A stretch of 64,000 nucleotides of DNA. Origin: Trichomonas vaginalis G3. Lineage: Eukaryota; Parabasalia; Trichomonadida; Trichomonadidae. The stretch lies in NCBI RefSeq assembly GCF_026262505.1, contig NC_067203.1, positions 22,301,411 to 22,365,410 on the forward strand, read 5' to 3'. A program made the position numbers and the translations under genes. Positions 31,325 to 40,233 of this stretch are shown here, piece after piece (the first letter of the stretch is position 1; each line of letters starts with the position of its first letter). The notes below the pieces were generated by a model. The model was not told the origin of the DNA. It did no database searches and worked only from the letters and a program-made list of their open reading frames with translations.

Positions 31325-32035
31325 ATGTTACGCAATACAAATAATGAAGAATACTTTAATTCGTTCATTTCACAGCAACCAATGATTTCTTGTTATAAAA
31401 TATCGTTAAACCACTATAGTGAATGGAGACCACCTGATGAAATTATACAAGAAAGGTACAATTTTAATTATGGATCATGGAAATATCGTCCATTAAATAT
31501 TGCGGATAATGAAGGAAAAATAGTTATTTATCGGTTGAAAGAAAAATACACTCTAAATGATGAGGCAATAGAAAGATACAATTATTTTTTGCAAAACATA
31601 AATCGGGGAATTAGTAACCGCGTTAGAAGGTATACTTATGATCCATTGATTGTGGACGATGACCCTGACACACGTTTGGTTTGCATAAACAAAAAGAATT
31701 CAAGAATATTCAATTTATTGACAAGCAATTTTGGTGTATATTTATATCTATTTTTCAGAATTCTTGGATTGTATCCGATTTCTGAAATGATATTCTTTAA
31801 ACTAGTTGACGAAGTAATTGATATTACAGTTGAAAAAGTGATCTCATTAGATAGAAATCAATTTCCATTTAGATACAATCAACATGCACCTGGAGCAGAA
31901 AAACTAGAACGTAGATCGAAAGATGAAGGTTATATGGGCGTTTTTGATTATTGGTTGAACAAAATATTATTGGGATTAGTATTGGTGTCAGTTTATATGA
32001 ATGTGGCTAATGAAAAATTGAATGGTGAGCCGTAG
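31325..32035 (+). CDS. Unknown protein, possibly 5'-truncated
   Basis: 236 residues from MLRNTNNEEYFNSFISQ. It contains basic, aromatic-rich sequence (HYSEWRPPDEIIQERYNF, RGISNRVRRYTYDPLIVDDD) and two moderately hydrophobic stretches (FGVYLYLFFRILGLYPISEM and KILLGLVLVSVYMNVA). The same frame is open upstream to about 31232 with a hydrophobic run (TLLSLKAIALRAIITSIVAG) but no ATG, which suggests a lost N-terminus. I do not recognise the family. Codon use and frame integrity suggest a real or recently lost gene. Confidence 0.45.
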   Translation: MLRNTNNEEYFNSFISQQPMISCYKISLNHYSEWRPPDEIIQERYNFNYGSWKYRPLNIADNEGKIVIYRLKEKYTLNDEAIERYNYFLQNINRGISNRVRRYTYDPLIVDDDPDTRLVCINKKNSRIFNLLTSNFGVYLYLFFRILGLYPISEMIFFKLVDEVIDITVEKVISLDRNQFPFRYNQHAPGAEKLERRSKDEGYMGVFDYWLNKILLGLVLVSVYMNVANEKLNGEP

Positions 32036-32484
32036 TCGGTTTGTCAAAACCCCCAATTTTGATCAATTGTGTTTTAAGACTAAACTTTTTTTTGTATACT
32101 TCCATATATAGTAAATATTTTTAGCTATTTTGATTGATTATAGATATGATATATTACCATATATCATATCTGTAAAAATCATGGAAAAATATCTCGATAC
32201 CAAAGTTAAAGGTGCGAGTGATGCCCTAAAGATGATATGTAAACATCACAAATATAACCTTATTAGAGTTCAAATGTATGGATCACCCTGATTCTCAGTA
32301 CTCAATATGATGGAAGGTCTATCGTCTTTAGGGCCCCTTAAATGATTAAAAGAATTGTTAAATTTTATTATTTTGAAGCGAGCCTTGAATTGTGTTTCTG
32401 TTTTAAATTCTCAAAGGAAATCCGAAATCATCAATTTCGTTTTTCAAATAATCCTTTTTGCATCGTGTCTGGTGAAAAAAAATA

Positions 32485-32543
32485 TTTTTTTTTCTTGATG
32501 CACATTCAAGAGGAGTTTTTATATTACTATCTTTTTTATTTAA
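32485..32543 (+). repeat. Dispersed direct repeat, copy 1
   Basis: CTTGATGCACATTCAAGAGG followed by AGTTTTTATATTACTATC, then T-rich sequence and AAGGATACCCTTACG. It recurs with few changes at 34836-34892. Confidence 0.85.
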
Positions 32544-32732
32544 GGATACCCTTACGTGTCAGATTTTTTGCGCATACGAAGAAGTCATGCTAGACATGAG
32601 CTATAAACCTGAAATTTTAGCAACATATTTAAAACTTTTTAAACTACAATACACTTTAATATTCAAGAACAAAAATATTCTTTTTAGAAATTACATAATT
32701 ATTTTATGTGAAATCTATATAAAAACATATTT

Positions 32733-32966
32733 TGCGAGCGTAACTTTTTTCTTTATAAGCACCTTATATGACTGATAAACTGTGAAGGCACATAATTGTT
32801 AATTCATAGAGTTGATATGTTTCCAAAATTGAGAGGAAATTTGAAAATTGAATACCCTTTCAATTCAATTTTCAAAAGATATCAGCTCCTTCAATAATTG
32901 AAGGACGATTTTGATCATTTGCTCTTAAAACAAGTATGCCATGGAGAAAAAAGTTACGCTCGCAAA
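32733..32966. repeat. MITE-like element with 22-bp terminal inverted repeats and inner hairpins
   Basis: The left end, TTTGCGAGCGTAACTTTT plus TTCT, is exactly mirrored at 32945-32966. Inside are two palindromes: TTGAAAATTGAAT pairing with ATTCAATTTTCAA (32841-32875), and TCCTTCAA-TAA-TTGAAGGA (32887-32905). No coding capacity. Confidence 0.8.
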
Positions 32967-34835
32967 TCTGAAATATAACTATCATATAAAAAAATTAAAT
33001 TTCTAATTTTTTACTCTATAGATATTATTGGCCACTTGTGTAATGCATAAAAGTTTATGTCATATGCATACATTTGGAAGTATGGGAGACGAGGGAAATT
33101 ACTTCTATGAGGCACTAGGATTTTTAAAAATTTCTCTATCGGACTCACCATTCAATTTCTCGAAAATTAAAAAAAATCAATAATAGCTAAAATGTATTAT
33201 GCATAACAAATTTTAATGTTACACGGTATTTTTTGAACTTCATGACATGAATTTTCTTTATATTATTTTTTTTTTGGATTTTCTATGATTTATGCGATAG
33301 GCTGGAACAACATTGTAAGTGCAATGATATCATTTATAGAGAAATCTAAAACTTCAGCATTCAGAACTCGCAACCACAAAAATATTCATTTGCTAAGTAA
33401 GTAATGTTGATTAAGTTCGACACTTAGCTTTTATACGTAAAACCAAGTGTGTATTGTTATTTCTTGTTAAATTATTGAGAAAAAAATAAATTGTAAGAGA
33501 AACGATACTGATTATTGAAATAATATTGAGGGTAGCTGCAGATTTCTTCATTAACATGCCGGAAATTTGTTAATCTTGGTTTTCTATCATAAAATCTGTC
33601 GAAGAATCTAAAAACGGAGATATGAAATAGAGATCATGTAAATCTAGAGTATCCTGTCAGAAAAATAGACTAAGCATGTAACCCTTTTTTGGTCATAAAC
33701 ACTTTTTACCACTTAGTCATACAGATGATCATTAAATTTAAACGAGCACTTTTTGTCAGAATTTATTCTTTTACAAAGACAGAAGATTTTAGTATTATTT
33801 AATATTAGTGCTGTAGCAAAATTCAAAAAACGGTGAAAATTCAGTGAATTTGTGAATTCACATTTTTTTTTCGACATTTTTCTTGATATATCCATGCACA
33901 TTAAGAACACAGCTTTGATACGCTTAAAAAAGCATATTTCATATGAAATTGTTAAAGAAATAAACAATTTATATAAAAATTGCACTTATGGCAGTTTAGA
34001 TATATAATTTATATATAACATATATACAAATCCATAGACAAAGTGCAATAACTACAATGTTGTAGAAAATTACAGCAGAAATACTGACTTTTTGAAGGAT
34101 AATAAGAATTCTTCTAAATGTTGTATTTTTATAATTTGATTGATTTTTTTACTATTTCATTAATCTTTTATGAATAATAATTATTTTTAATATATGTGCT
34201 ATTAAAATTTCAAATTTTGACTAATATATCTAAATTATCTGAACGAAACATTTAGAAAATATCATACTTACATTGAAATAGCAAGTAGAGCATATTAATA
34301 GCAAGTTTCTTGGCTTTATATCTATCATCTATTGTTGTTTGATCAAACAAAATTCACTCTATTATATGGTGTCAATTAATTAAAACAATTTTTAATAGTT
34401 ATTTATTTAGTGCGAATAAGTGCAAACTCATAAATGAATAACTTAATAGTAGAAATGAATTATCTGATATAAAATCTCACATTTTGTCCATCAGAAATAC
34501 TTTAATTGCATACGCATAACTATTAGTAATACGTCTGGAGTGTCAATTAATAACAATCCCACAACAAGTAAAATTCAGATTTTTATTAAACTTATTTTTT
34601 CCTAAAAGTTTTCTCAAATTACTATATATACATATGTGGATAAAATAATAGTAATATTGTAAAAAATTAGATAATTTTTTTTATTTGAGAACCTCTCAAA
34701 AGTTCATTCAATTTATCAATTGTTTCAGTTTGATGTATATTCATTTCTGGAGCCTAAAACTTTAGCAATCATGACAATATCATATTCTCTTTCTAACTAC
34801 GCAATGTAAGGGTATCCTTAAAAATATAAATGTTA

Positions 34836-34892
34836 TTTTTTCTTGATGCTCATTCAAGAGGAGTTTTTATATTATTATCTTTTTTATTTAAA
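34836..34892 (+). repeat. Dispersed direct repeat, copy 2
   Basis: Counterpart of 32485-32543. It is preceded by AAGGGTATCCTT, the reverse complement of the AAGGATACCCTT that follows copy 1. Confidence 0.85.
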
Positions 34893-34969
34893 AATACAAA
34901 TTTTATTTTTTCCCCTTTGTATCTTGAAAAGGAGTTTCTCAAGCACTATCTTTTTTTATTTAAGAGTGA

Positions 34970-35125
34970 ATGTAGGCCCATTTGACAATAATTCAAATTA
35001 TAGACATCGGCGCGAAGTGCTCTTACCACTTTCGGATATTCTTTGTCAAAATTAAAAATAAAAATATTGTATTTAAGGGTACATTAATTCCTTGTCTTTA
35101 AAGTCAGATGGGCGTAAGTACATCC
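34970..35125. repeat. Probable relative of the 17.2-kb inverted-repeat element
   Basis: Shares CCCATTTGACA, AATTCAAATTA, GGCGCG and AAAGTCAGATGGGCGTAAGTACATCCTTAG-like sequence with 17168-17313, with many differences. Confidence 0.45.
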
Positions 35126-35219
35126 TTAGTGATTGAGAGAATTCCAGAAAATGATAAATGCGATTTTAAAACAAAAAAAGATTTGATTTTAAAATAGTAA
35201 ACTCTATAAAAATATTATT

Positions 35220-36965
35220 TTATTTTGGAAACAAATCAGGATAAGCGATCTGAAGTTTCTGCAATTCAAGAGTGATGATGTCTTTCTTCACATAAACAGC
35301 GATACTTGCTTTAAATATCATTCCTCCGTAAACAAACCTTGTTCCAGGCACTTGTATCAAACAGCCGCCTTGTTTGGAGTTCTTTATTGCCTCCTGAGCC
35401 TTTTCAGACAAATCTTTGTTTGATGCTCCACTTGGACCACCTTCCAAAAGTTTCTTCACGTCTTCAGGAATGACTTCTATGATCTGTCTAGTTGCGTGCG
35501 GTGTAATAAATATGGCACCGTCAGCAGATGGATATATAGTGTCATCTTTCCGTGTAAAAATGTTTACACCACCGGCCACGACGTTTATTTTTTGACAGCC
35601 GATAGAGGACACTAATTCAGAACATGGTTTACAAAGGATGTAAACGTTCTTTGCGTTGCTCTCGTTGCGCGCGAAGAGCTGTTCGCTTGGGAAATCCTTC
35701 AGACCGTAAAGATCCTTGATCTCGTCCCATAGTTCTGGGAAATTTTTGACTAATGGAATAAATGGAGCTTCTTTGACTGGTTTCTGGGGTTTGTCGCCAG
35801 AAATGCGGTCGAAATCTTTCAGCTTCTTAAGAACAGTTACAAAGAAACCTCCGGAGTTCTCGTAATGCGGGAAAAATCTCATACAATTATTTAAGCCTTC
35901 AACGCCAGAAGGGAACATCGTTTTGGATACTTGGCCTTTGAGATTATCTGGTACGTCGCTATGGAGCTCGTATCTGAGCATTTCATTTGGATTTTCTTTT
36001 GATACGGTGTAAACTGGCCAAGATGTGAGGCCACTATGGCGTTTGAGGGTTGGGAATATTGAGGAAGTATCTACTATCTCTACGCAACCTGGGATTTCTG
36101 AAAGAACTGAACCAATTACGGCTTCATCTTCAATTGGGTTCATTGAGCAGGTAGAGTAGACTAATGTGCCACCTACTTTGAGTAATTCGAGGCCTCGTTT
36201 GAGAATTGCGCGTTGTAAGCCGTGCATTGCTGTTGAATTATTTGGTTTCCAAGATGAAGCAACGTTTGAGTCTTTTCTGACTGTTCCATCGCCTGAACAT
36301 GGAACATCTGCAAGTATTTTGTCGAACTTTATGCCGAAATCAGGTAAATATTGTGCTGCATTGCAAGTTACAAGAACTTTTGAAGTTCCGATCTCTTGGA
36401 CTTGATGTAAGAGTGTGTAACAGCGTTTAAGATCGATATCGTTAGCAATAACAAGGCCATTTCCTTGAGAAAGACTCTCTACAATCTGAGATGTCTTTGA
36501 ACCAGGGCTAGCGCACATATCGAGTATAACATCATCCTTAGAAACTTGCATGAAGTGGTGTGGAATCATAGAAACAAGCTCTTGACGACGAATATAACCC
36601 ATTTTGATATTATTTCTTAACCAATAGCGAAAATCAGCTGTAGACTCATCTCTTCTGAATGCAGATTCTGTCATATCAACTTGGTAGACAGCGCCGAATT
36701 CTGGAGGTAAAGATGTTTTCTTTTCACATTTAAATCCTTTAGATGTTAAATTTTCGAAATGTTTTTCTGTCTGCTGGCATAAGTCATCGAAATGAGGTGT
36801 GTCTTTAGCGATTCTGAAGACAATTGGAAGAGGAGTTTTGAAAATCTCTTGCATTTGCTGATTTTCTTCCTCACTCATGATATTTGGAACGAATATATCA
36901 TGATAGTACTTCAAGTACATGTCTGAGAATTTGGCGACCTTTGGTGCAAATCCTTCTTTTTCCAT
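35220..36965 (-). CDS. RNA (cytosine-5) methyltransferase, NSUN2/Trm4 type
   Basis: 581 residues; methylates C5 of cytosine in tRNA (and possibly other RNA) using S-adenosylmethionine. The SAM-binding motif LDMCASPGSKT lies at residues 148-158. The catalytic-site motifs are VPCSGDG at 221-227 (Cys223, the release cysteine) and STCS at 271-274 (Cys273, the nucleophile), the two-cysteine signature of RNA m5C enzymes. WKPNNSTAMHGLQ and FFPHYENSGGFFV also match NSUN2/Trm4. The C-terminal third resembles a PUA-like RNA-binding extension (VYILCKPCSELV...GGVNIF). Length is typical. A perfect initiator lies 11 nt upstream of the ATG, and the stop overlaps TAAA. It is expected in the nucleus or cytosol. 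Confidence 0.95.
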   Translation of the reverse strand: MEKEGFAPKVAKFSDMYLKYYHDIFVPNIMSEEENQQMQEIFKTPLPIVFRIAKDTPHFDDLCQQTEKHFENLTSKGFKCEKKTSLPPEFGAVYQVDMTESAFRRDESTADFRYWLRNNIKMGYIRRQELVSMIPHHFMQVSKDDVILDMCASPGSKTSQIVESLSQGNGLVIANDIDLKRCYTLLHQVQEIGTSKVLVTCNAAQYLPDFGIKFDKILADVPCSGDGTVRKDSNVASSWKPNNSTAMHGLQRAILKRGLELLKVGGTLVYSTCSMNPIEDEAVIGSVLSEIPGCVEIVDTSSIFPTLKRHSGLTSWPVYTVSKENPNEMLRYELHSDVPDNLKGQVSKTMFPSGVEGLNNCMRFFPHYENSGGFFVTVLKKLKDFDRISGDKPQKPVKEAPFIPLVKNFPELWDEIKDLYGLKDFPSEQLFARNESNAKNVYILCKPCSELVSSIGCQKINVVAGGVNIFTRKDDTIYPSADGAIFITPHATRQIIEVIPEDVKKLLEGGPSGASNKDLSEKAQEAIKNSKQGGCLIQVPGTRFVYGGMIFKASIAVYVKKDIITLELQKLQIAYPDLFPK

Positions 36966-36970
36966 GGAAT

Positions 36971-36978
36971 AAAAGTGA
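36971..36978 (-). promoter_or_regulatory. Initiator element TCACTTTT
   Basis: Exact trichomonad initiator with its A 11 nt before the methyltransferase ATG. This is the clearest host promoter in the window. Confidence 0.85.
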
Positions 36979-37503
36979 CAAAATTATTTTGATACTCTTT
37001 TTTTATTCACTACATTGAATTATGAAGCTGTTGAATTATATGTCATATATGTTTTTTGTTGCATGATCTGTTTCATGATCTATATGGAAGGTTTGTTGAC
37101 ATATAGATTCATTGATTATATATTAAGTATTATAATAAAGGTAAGTATTGTCTTTTGCTTTGTACTCATTTTAAAGAAGTGTGGATGTGTTTTGGAACCC
37201 CAATTTAGTAGAAATACATTGTTATTGTTGTATCTTTGATCATTTAAGCATTTAAAGCTTTATATTTGTATTCATATACTAACTTCTTATATATTGCATG
37301 AGTTCGTATATACAATACTGTGATTTACTGATAATTATAAGATTATCATGAAAAATTTCAATTTATAATTAGTTTCATCTGTCAAATAGTTAATGTAACA
37401 TATCAAAATCATCTTGATTGGCATCATGAAATGCAAAATGGAGTAATCCATTGGATCAAATTCTTTTATAAAAATTATTTGCTCACATCAAGAATAATAT
37501 TTG
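36979..37503. other. Intergenic, insertion site of the Maverick
   Basis: AT-rich. A 74-codon frame at 37015-37239 is Cys/Ile/Leu-rich and not supported. It ends at the 6-bp target duplication. Confidence 0.6.
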
Positions 37504-37509
37504 TTCATT
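37504..37509. repeat. Target-site duplication TTCATT, left
   Basis: The same six bases occur directly after the right end (61713-61718). A 6-bp duplication is the norm for Maverick/Polinton integration. Confidence 0.85.
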
Positions 37510-37666
37510 AAAAAAAAAAAAAAAAAAAAGGTAGTGGGGCCTCCAGGCACTTCGTGCCCTCTAGCCCTGAAGATGTTTAGTATAACTTTGTCCGGACAAG
37601 TAAGGGTCTATCGTCGCTACAGGAAAAGTTACAGGCGTTCCAAGGAAGTATACTTTGAGAAGCCTT
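37510..37666 (+). repeat. Left terminal inverted repeat
   Basis: Starts with a run of 20 A, then GGTAGTGGGGCCTCCAGGCA, and ends near GAGAAGCCTT. It is mirrored at 61567-61712 with one substitution; the terminal A/T run differs in length (20 against 9-11). Confidence 0.95.
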
Positions 37667-37731
37667 CTTCTGGGTCGAAAACATTATATAATGTGTCGCT
37701 TTTCACAAATTATATATGTTTTCATGTTTTG

Positions 37732-37750
37732 TCACTTTTCTGTCACTTTT
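37732..37750 (+). promoter_or_regulatory. Tandem host-type initiators TCACTTTT
   Basis: TCACTTTT occurs twice within the repeated 11-mer TGTCACTTTTC, 32-50 nt before the methyltransferase ATG. Both are exact matches to the trichomonad initiator. The other genes of the element lack them. Confidence 0.65.
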
Positions 37751-37781
37751 CAGGAAAAAACATTTTTATTATTATATATAA

Positions 37782-38600
37782 ATGAATTTTACAAAACCAC
37801 CGTTACCATTCTTTGGAAATAAGAGTAGATGTAAAGATATTCTATTGAGAGAACTTAAGAAACTACCGAATGGTCTAACATTTGTAGATTTGTTCGGTGG
37901 AAGTTTCTATATATCCCATTTGTGCCATACAATATTCCCAGACTCAAAGATTATATGCAATGACTTCGACAACTATATGGACCGTCTCAAACATATACCA
38001 GACACAAACAATATATTGAAAGAGTTAAAAGAAAAGATACCTATAGGTAAGATGGAACGTATACCATTAGATAACAAAAATATTGTGAGAGAGGTTTTGA
38101 AAAAAGCAGAATATATAGACTGGGATAGTATATCTGCTAGACTATTATATAGTGGTTCTATAAGAGTTCATGACATTGAAACACTTATGTCAAACGTTTT
38201 ATATCTTAACTATACAAATGTTTTCAAAGAGGACATAGAAAAATATATTGAGGGTATAGAGTTTGTGAGATGTCGTTGGACAGAGTTGTATGAAAAATAT
38301 AAAGACAAGGAAAATGTTTTCTTTATAGTGGACCCGCCGTTCTATAACACATGCGATTTTCAATACCAAGTAGACTGGACTTTGAGAGACTCTTTAGAAA
38401 CTTTAGACGTTTTACATAACCATCCATGCTTTTACTTTACATCCGATAAAAGTGGTTTGGAAACCGTTATGAGATGGTTAGAGGACATACATGACTATGA
38501 GTTTAGATATGACAAGATAGAATATGAGAGAGGTCCTATAAACCGGAGAAAGTGTCATAACAAAGAAATTTTACTAGTAAGTAAATGTGGTTTGAAATAG
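37782..38600 (+). CDS. D12-class DNA N6-adenine methyltransferase (whole)
   Basis: 272 residues, reading whole. The N-terminal PLPFFGNKS (residues 8-15) is the SAM-pocket motif of Dam/D12 enzymes (PxxxGGK-like). FVDLFGGS at 34-41 is the FxGxG-type motif I, and DPPF at 184-187 is the catalytic DPPY-type motif IV. NDFD at 60-63 is the expected acidic loop after strand 2. It should transfer methyl groups to N6 of adenine in DNA. 6mA is reported as the main DNA methylation of T. vaginalis and Maverick-borne methyltransferases are known there, so it could act on host or element DNA. Target motif unknown. Confidence 0.92.
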   Translation: MNFTKPPLPFFGNKSRCKDILLRELKKLPNGLTFVDLFGGSFYISHLCHTIFPDSKIICNDFDNYMDRLKHIPDTNNILKELKEKIPIGKMERIPLDNKNIVREVLKKAEYIDWDSISARLLYSGSIRVHDIETLMSNVLYLNYTNVFKEDIEKYIEGIEFVRCRWTELYEKYKDKENVFFIVDPPFYNTCDFQYQVDWTLRDSLETLDVLHNHPCFYFTSDKSGLETVMRWLEDIHDYEFRYDKIEYERGPINRRKCHNKEILLVSKCGLK

Positions 38601-38716
38601 GACTACTTGTTTTAGGTTTTTTCCATTGTGTCATTTATTTATTTGACGTGGCAGAAAAATACAGAGAATATGAAGATGAACCAATGCCTGCAAATGTTCA
38701 GTATATGTACTCGTAA
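38585..38716 (+). CDS. 43-residue single-span membrane peptide
   Basis: Starts MWFEIGLLVLGFFHCVIYLF with one hydrophobic helix, followed by a charged tail (DVAEKYREYEDEPMPANVQ). It overlaps the last 16 bases of the methyltransferase gene in another frame, a compact arrangement usual in viruses. Function unknown; could be a small virion or membrane protein. Confidence 0.5.
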   Translation: MWFEIGLLVLGFFHCVIYLFDVAEKYREYEDEPMPANVQYMYS

Positions 38717-38739
38717 GAGATATTTTTATCTAATATTAA

Positions 38740-39102
38740 ATGGACGCACAGAACTTAGCAAATGCACAGCAACCTGGACAACCAAACCCAGAGAATATTC
38801 CAAATGAAGTTAGAATACAAACTGCAATGGCAAACTATGGTCAAGTGCCAACAGATGTACAAATGCAAACTGCCATGTCAAATGACGCTGCGTTAGGTTT
38901 GCCACCATGGTATGCAAATATGAGATGGAAAGAGTTTTATACAAACCCTGAAGTGGGATATAAACAACTTTATGCAGATGACGCGAACACAGGAGTTGAC
39001 CCAGAATATGTTTTCTACCAGAGGAGAAACAGAATGTATGAGCTCCAGTTAAAGAATGCTATGGAACTCAACAGGAAACGTAAGAGACTAGGCGGACATT
39101 AG
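38740..39102 (+). CDS. 120-residue hypothetical protein of the Maverick
   Basis: The N-terminal 60 residues are rich in Asn, Gln and Pro, with two similar units (RIQTAMANYGQVPTDV and QMQTAMSNDAALGLPP). The C-terminus is basic (QLKNAMELNRKRKRLGGH). It is preceded by ATATTTTTATCTAATATTAA, one of the AT-rich leaders seen before many genes of the element. Reads whole. A virion or DNA-binding role is only a guess from the basic tail. Confidence 0.6.
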   Translation: MDAQNLANAQQPGQPNPENIPNEVRIQTAMANYGQVPTDVQMQTAMSNDAALGLPPWYANMRWKEFYTNPEVGYKQLYADDANTGVDPEYVFYQRRNRMYELQLKNAMELNRKRKRLGGH

Positions 39103-39119
39103 ATTTTTACACGTAGTAA

Positions 39120-39362
39120 ATGGGTTTCTTTGGAAGAATAGGAAACTTCTTTCGAAATGTTGGAAGAGGTATATGGAATGGAATAAAATCTGTCGGAAGA
39201 GGAATTTGGAACGGAGTCAAAAATATTGGTAAAAGAGTAGGTCAGTTCGTTGGTATTATACCTAAAGACCCTGAACCAGAAGAACAAGCTCCTGTTATAC
39301 AACAGCCTGAACCTGCACCACAGTCTAGTTGGCAACCAAATCCAACACCTCAACCGTATTAA
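39120..39362 (+). CDS. 80-residue amphipathic Gly-rich protein
   Basis: Reads whole. The N-terminus, MGFFGRIGNFFRNVGRGIW, is a basic amphipathic helix with the repeated unit GRGIWNGIKSV / GRGIWNGVKNI. A proline-rich tail (EPAPQSSWQPNPTPQPY) follows. It resembles the protein at 42675 in its start (MGxFG) and Pro/Gln tail. Membrane-active capsid-associated proteins such as adenovirus protein VI have comparable N-terminal helices; this parallel is inference. Confidence 0.6.
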   Translation: MGFFGRIGNFFRNVGRGIWNGIKSVGRGIWNGVKNIGKRVGQFVGIIPKDPEPEEQAPVIQQPEPAPQSSWQPNPTPQPY

Positions 39363-39366
39363 AAAA

Positions 39367-40215
39367 TTATATTTTTACCGTTCGATAGTAGTTGTATATG
39401 AAACTAAGTTCTAAGTAAAACGCATGGTATAATGGAACTATTCTCTTTCTTCCATCTGTTGTAAACCATACTTGAAAGTCTGAAATACTTCCACTTGGTG
39501 GTTCATATAGCTTTGTAGGTTTTTCGTAAAAGTCATTTGCCAAGCATAAAAAAGAGTTTTGTGCACCAGAAAATGAAGCATAAACTATAATAGCATCTGA
39601 GTCGAAAACATTTTCATATGTTCCATTAGGGTTTTCGACTTCATAAAAGTCCGGGTGTACTGGATATTCTGCAGGCTGATTTAACATCCTCAGAAATCTA
39701 TACCATGCCAAGTTGTTATATTTTGTAGAAATATAAACGTTTTCTCCAAGGTCTTCTATTCTATTGATTTTAACAGTTGCATTTTTCCTGTCATATATAA
39801 TATCGAGATGGTACTCTCCCTCGTCAATGTTATACTGGTTTGCATATTCGATATAGATGTCGTTTATTTTTTCTTGAAAAGCTTGAAGAGTTGTTTCTAA
39901 GTTTACAAGCAAACTAACTTGTAAAAGTTTTCCCTGTTCAAATTTCTCATACATACGTTTTTCTTTGTTATAGTATCGAACTACAAAACCGACTGTAAAT
40001 GGGAAACCATGTATGGCTTCTGAAATGAACTTCATTCTACGAAAGCCAATAGCTTTTGTGACAGATGGGTCTCTTAACCATCTTAACGGGTAGTCAAAAC
40101 GATAGCCTTCATGCTTTACGGTCTCTGTCTCAAACTTTTGACCGACATTCGTAAAAAGTTCATCTAATGGTTTAGTTGTAGCAACTCTTGAATTTTCTTT
40201 TTCTATTGAAAGCAT
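39367..40215 (-). CDS. 282-residue Maverick protein, paralogue of 46086-46947
   Basis: Reads whole. Features: EGYRFDYPLRWLRDPSVTKA, AIGFRRMKFISEAIHGF and a beta-rich middle. Near the C-terminus are SFSGAQNSFLCLANDFYE and YEPPSGSISDFQVWFTTDG, ending PLYHAFYLELSFIYNY. The broken gene at 46086-46947 has the same blocks. I do not recognise the family; the beta-rich, virus-like texture would fit a minor structural protein. It is divergent from the fibre-like gene at 40234 across an 18-bp gap with the symmetric sequence TTTTATCTAGAATAAAA. Confidence 0.65.
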   Translation of the reverse strand: MLSIEKENSRVATTKPLDELFTNVGQKFETETVKHEGYRFDYPLRWLRDPSVTKAIGFRRMKFISEAIHGFPFTVGFVVRYYNKEKRMYEKFEQGKLLQVSLLVNLETTLQAFQEKINDIYIEYANQYNIDEGEYHLDIIYDRKNATVKINRIEDLGENVYISTKYNNLAWYRFLRMLNQPAEYPVHPDFYEVENPNGTYENVFDSDAIIVYASFSGAQNSFLCLANDFYEKPTKLYEPPSGSISDFQVWFTTDGRKRIVPLYHAFYLELSFIYNYYRTVKI

Positions 40216-40233
40216 ATTTTATCTAGAATAAAA

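Larger units (their letters stand above)
32036..35219. other. 3.2-kb gene-free region rich in small repeats
   Basis: No supported gene. A 36-codon frame at 32181-32291 (MEKYLDTKVKGASDALKMIC) looks like a coding remnant. Repeat content listed separately: the hairpin element at 32733-32966, the direct repeat pair at 32485 and 34836, and a relative of the 17.2-kb element near 34970-35125. The minus-strand frame at 33713-33985 lacks any domain-like pattern. Confidence 0.6.

Noticed and set aside
33110-33180. Inverted copy of the 3' end of the 31325-32035 gene
   Set aside because: Only about 17 bases (AAATTGAATGGTGAG) match; too short to claim a duplication.
33713-33985. 90-codon minus-strand frame
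   Set aside because: No domain, no initiator, in a gene-free repeat-rich region.
37015-37239. 74-codon frame rich in Cys and Ile just left of the Maverick
   Set aside because: Composition is that of translated AT-rich DNA; no start signal.
37501-37785. Frame KVVGPPGTSCPLALKM seen at both ends of the Maverick
   Set aside because: It is simply the translated terminal inverted repeat.
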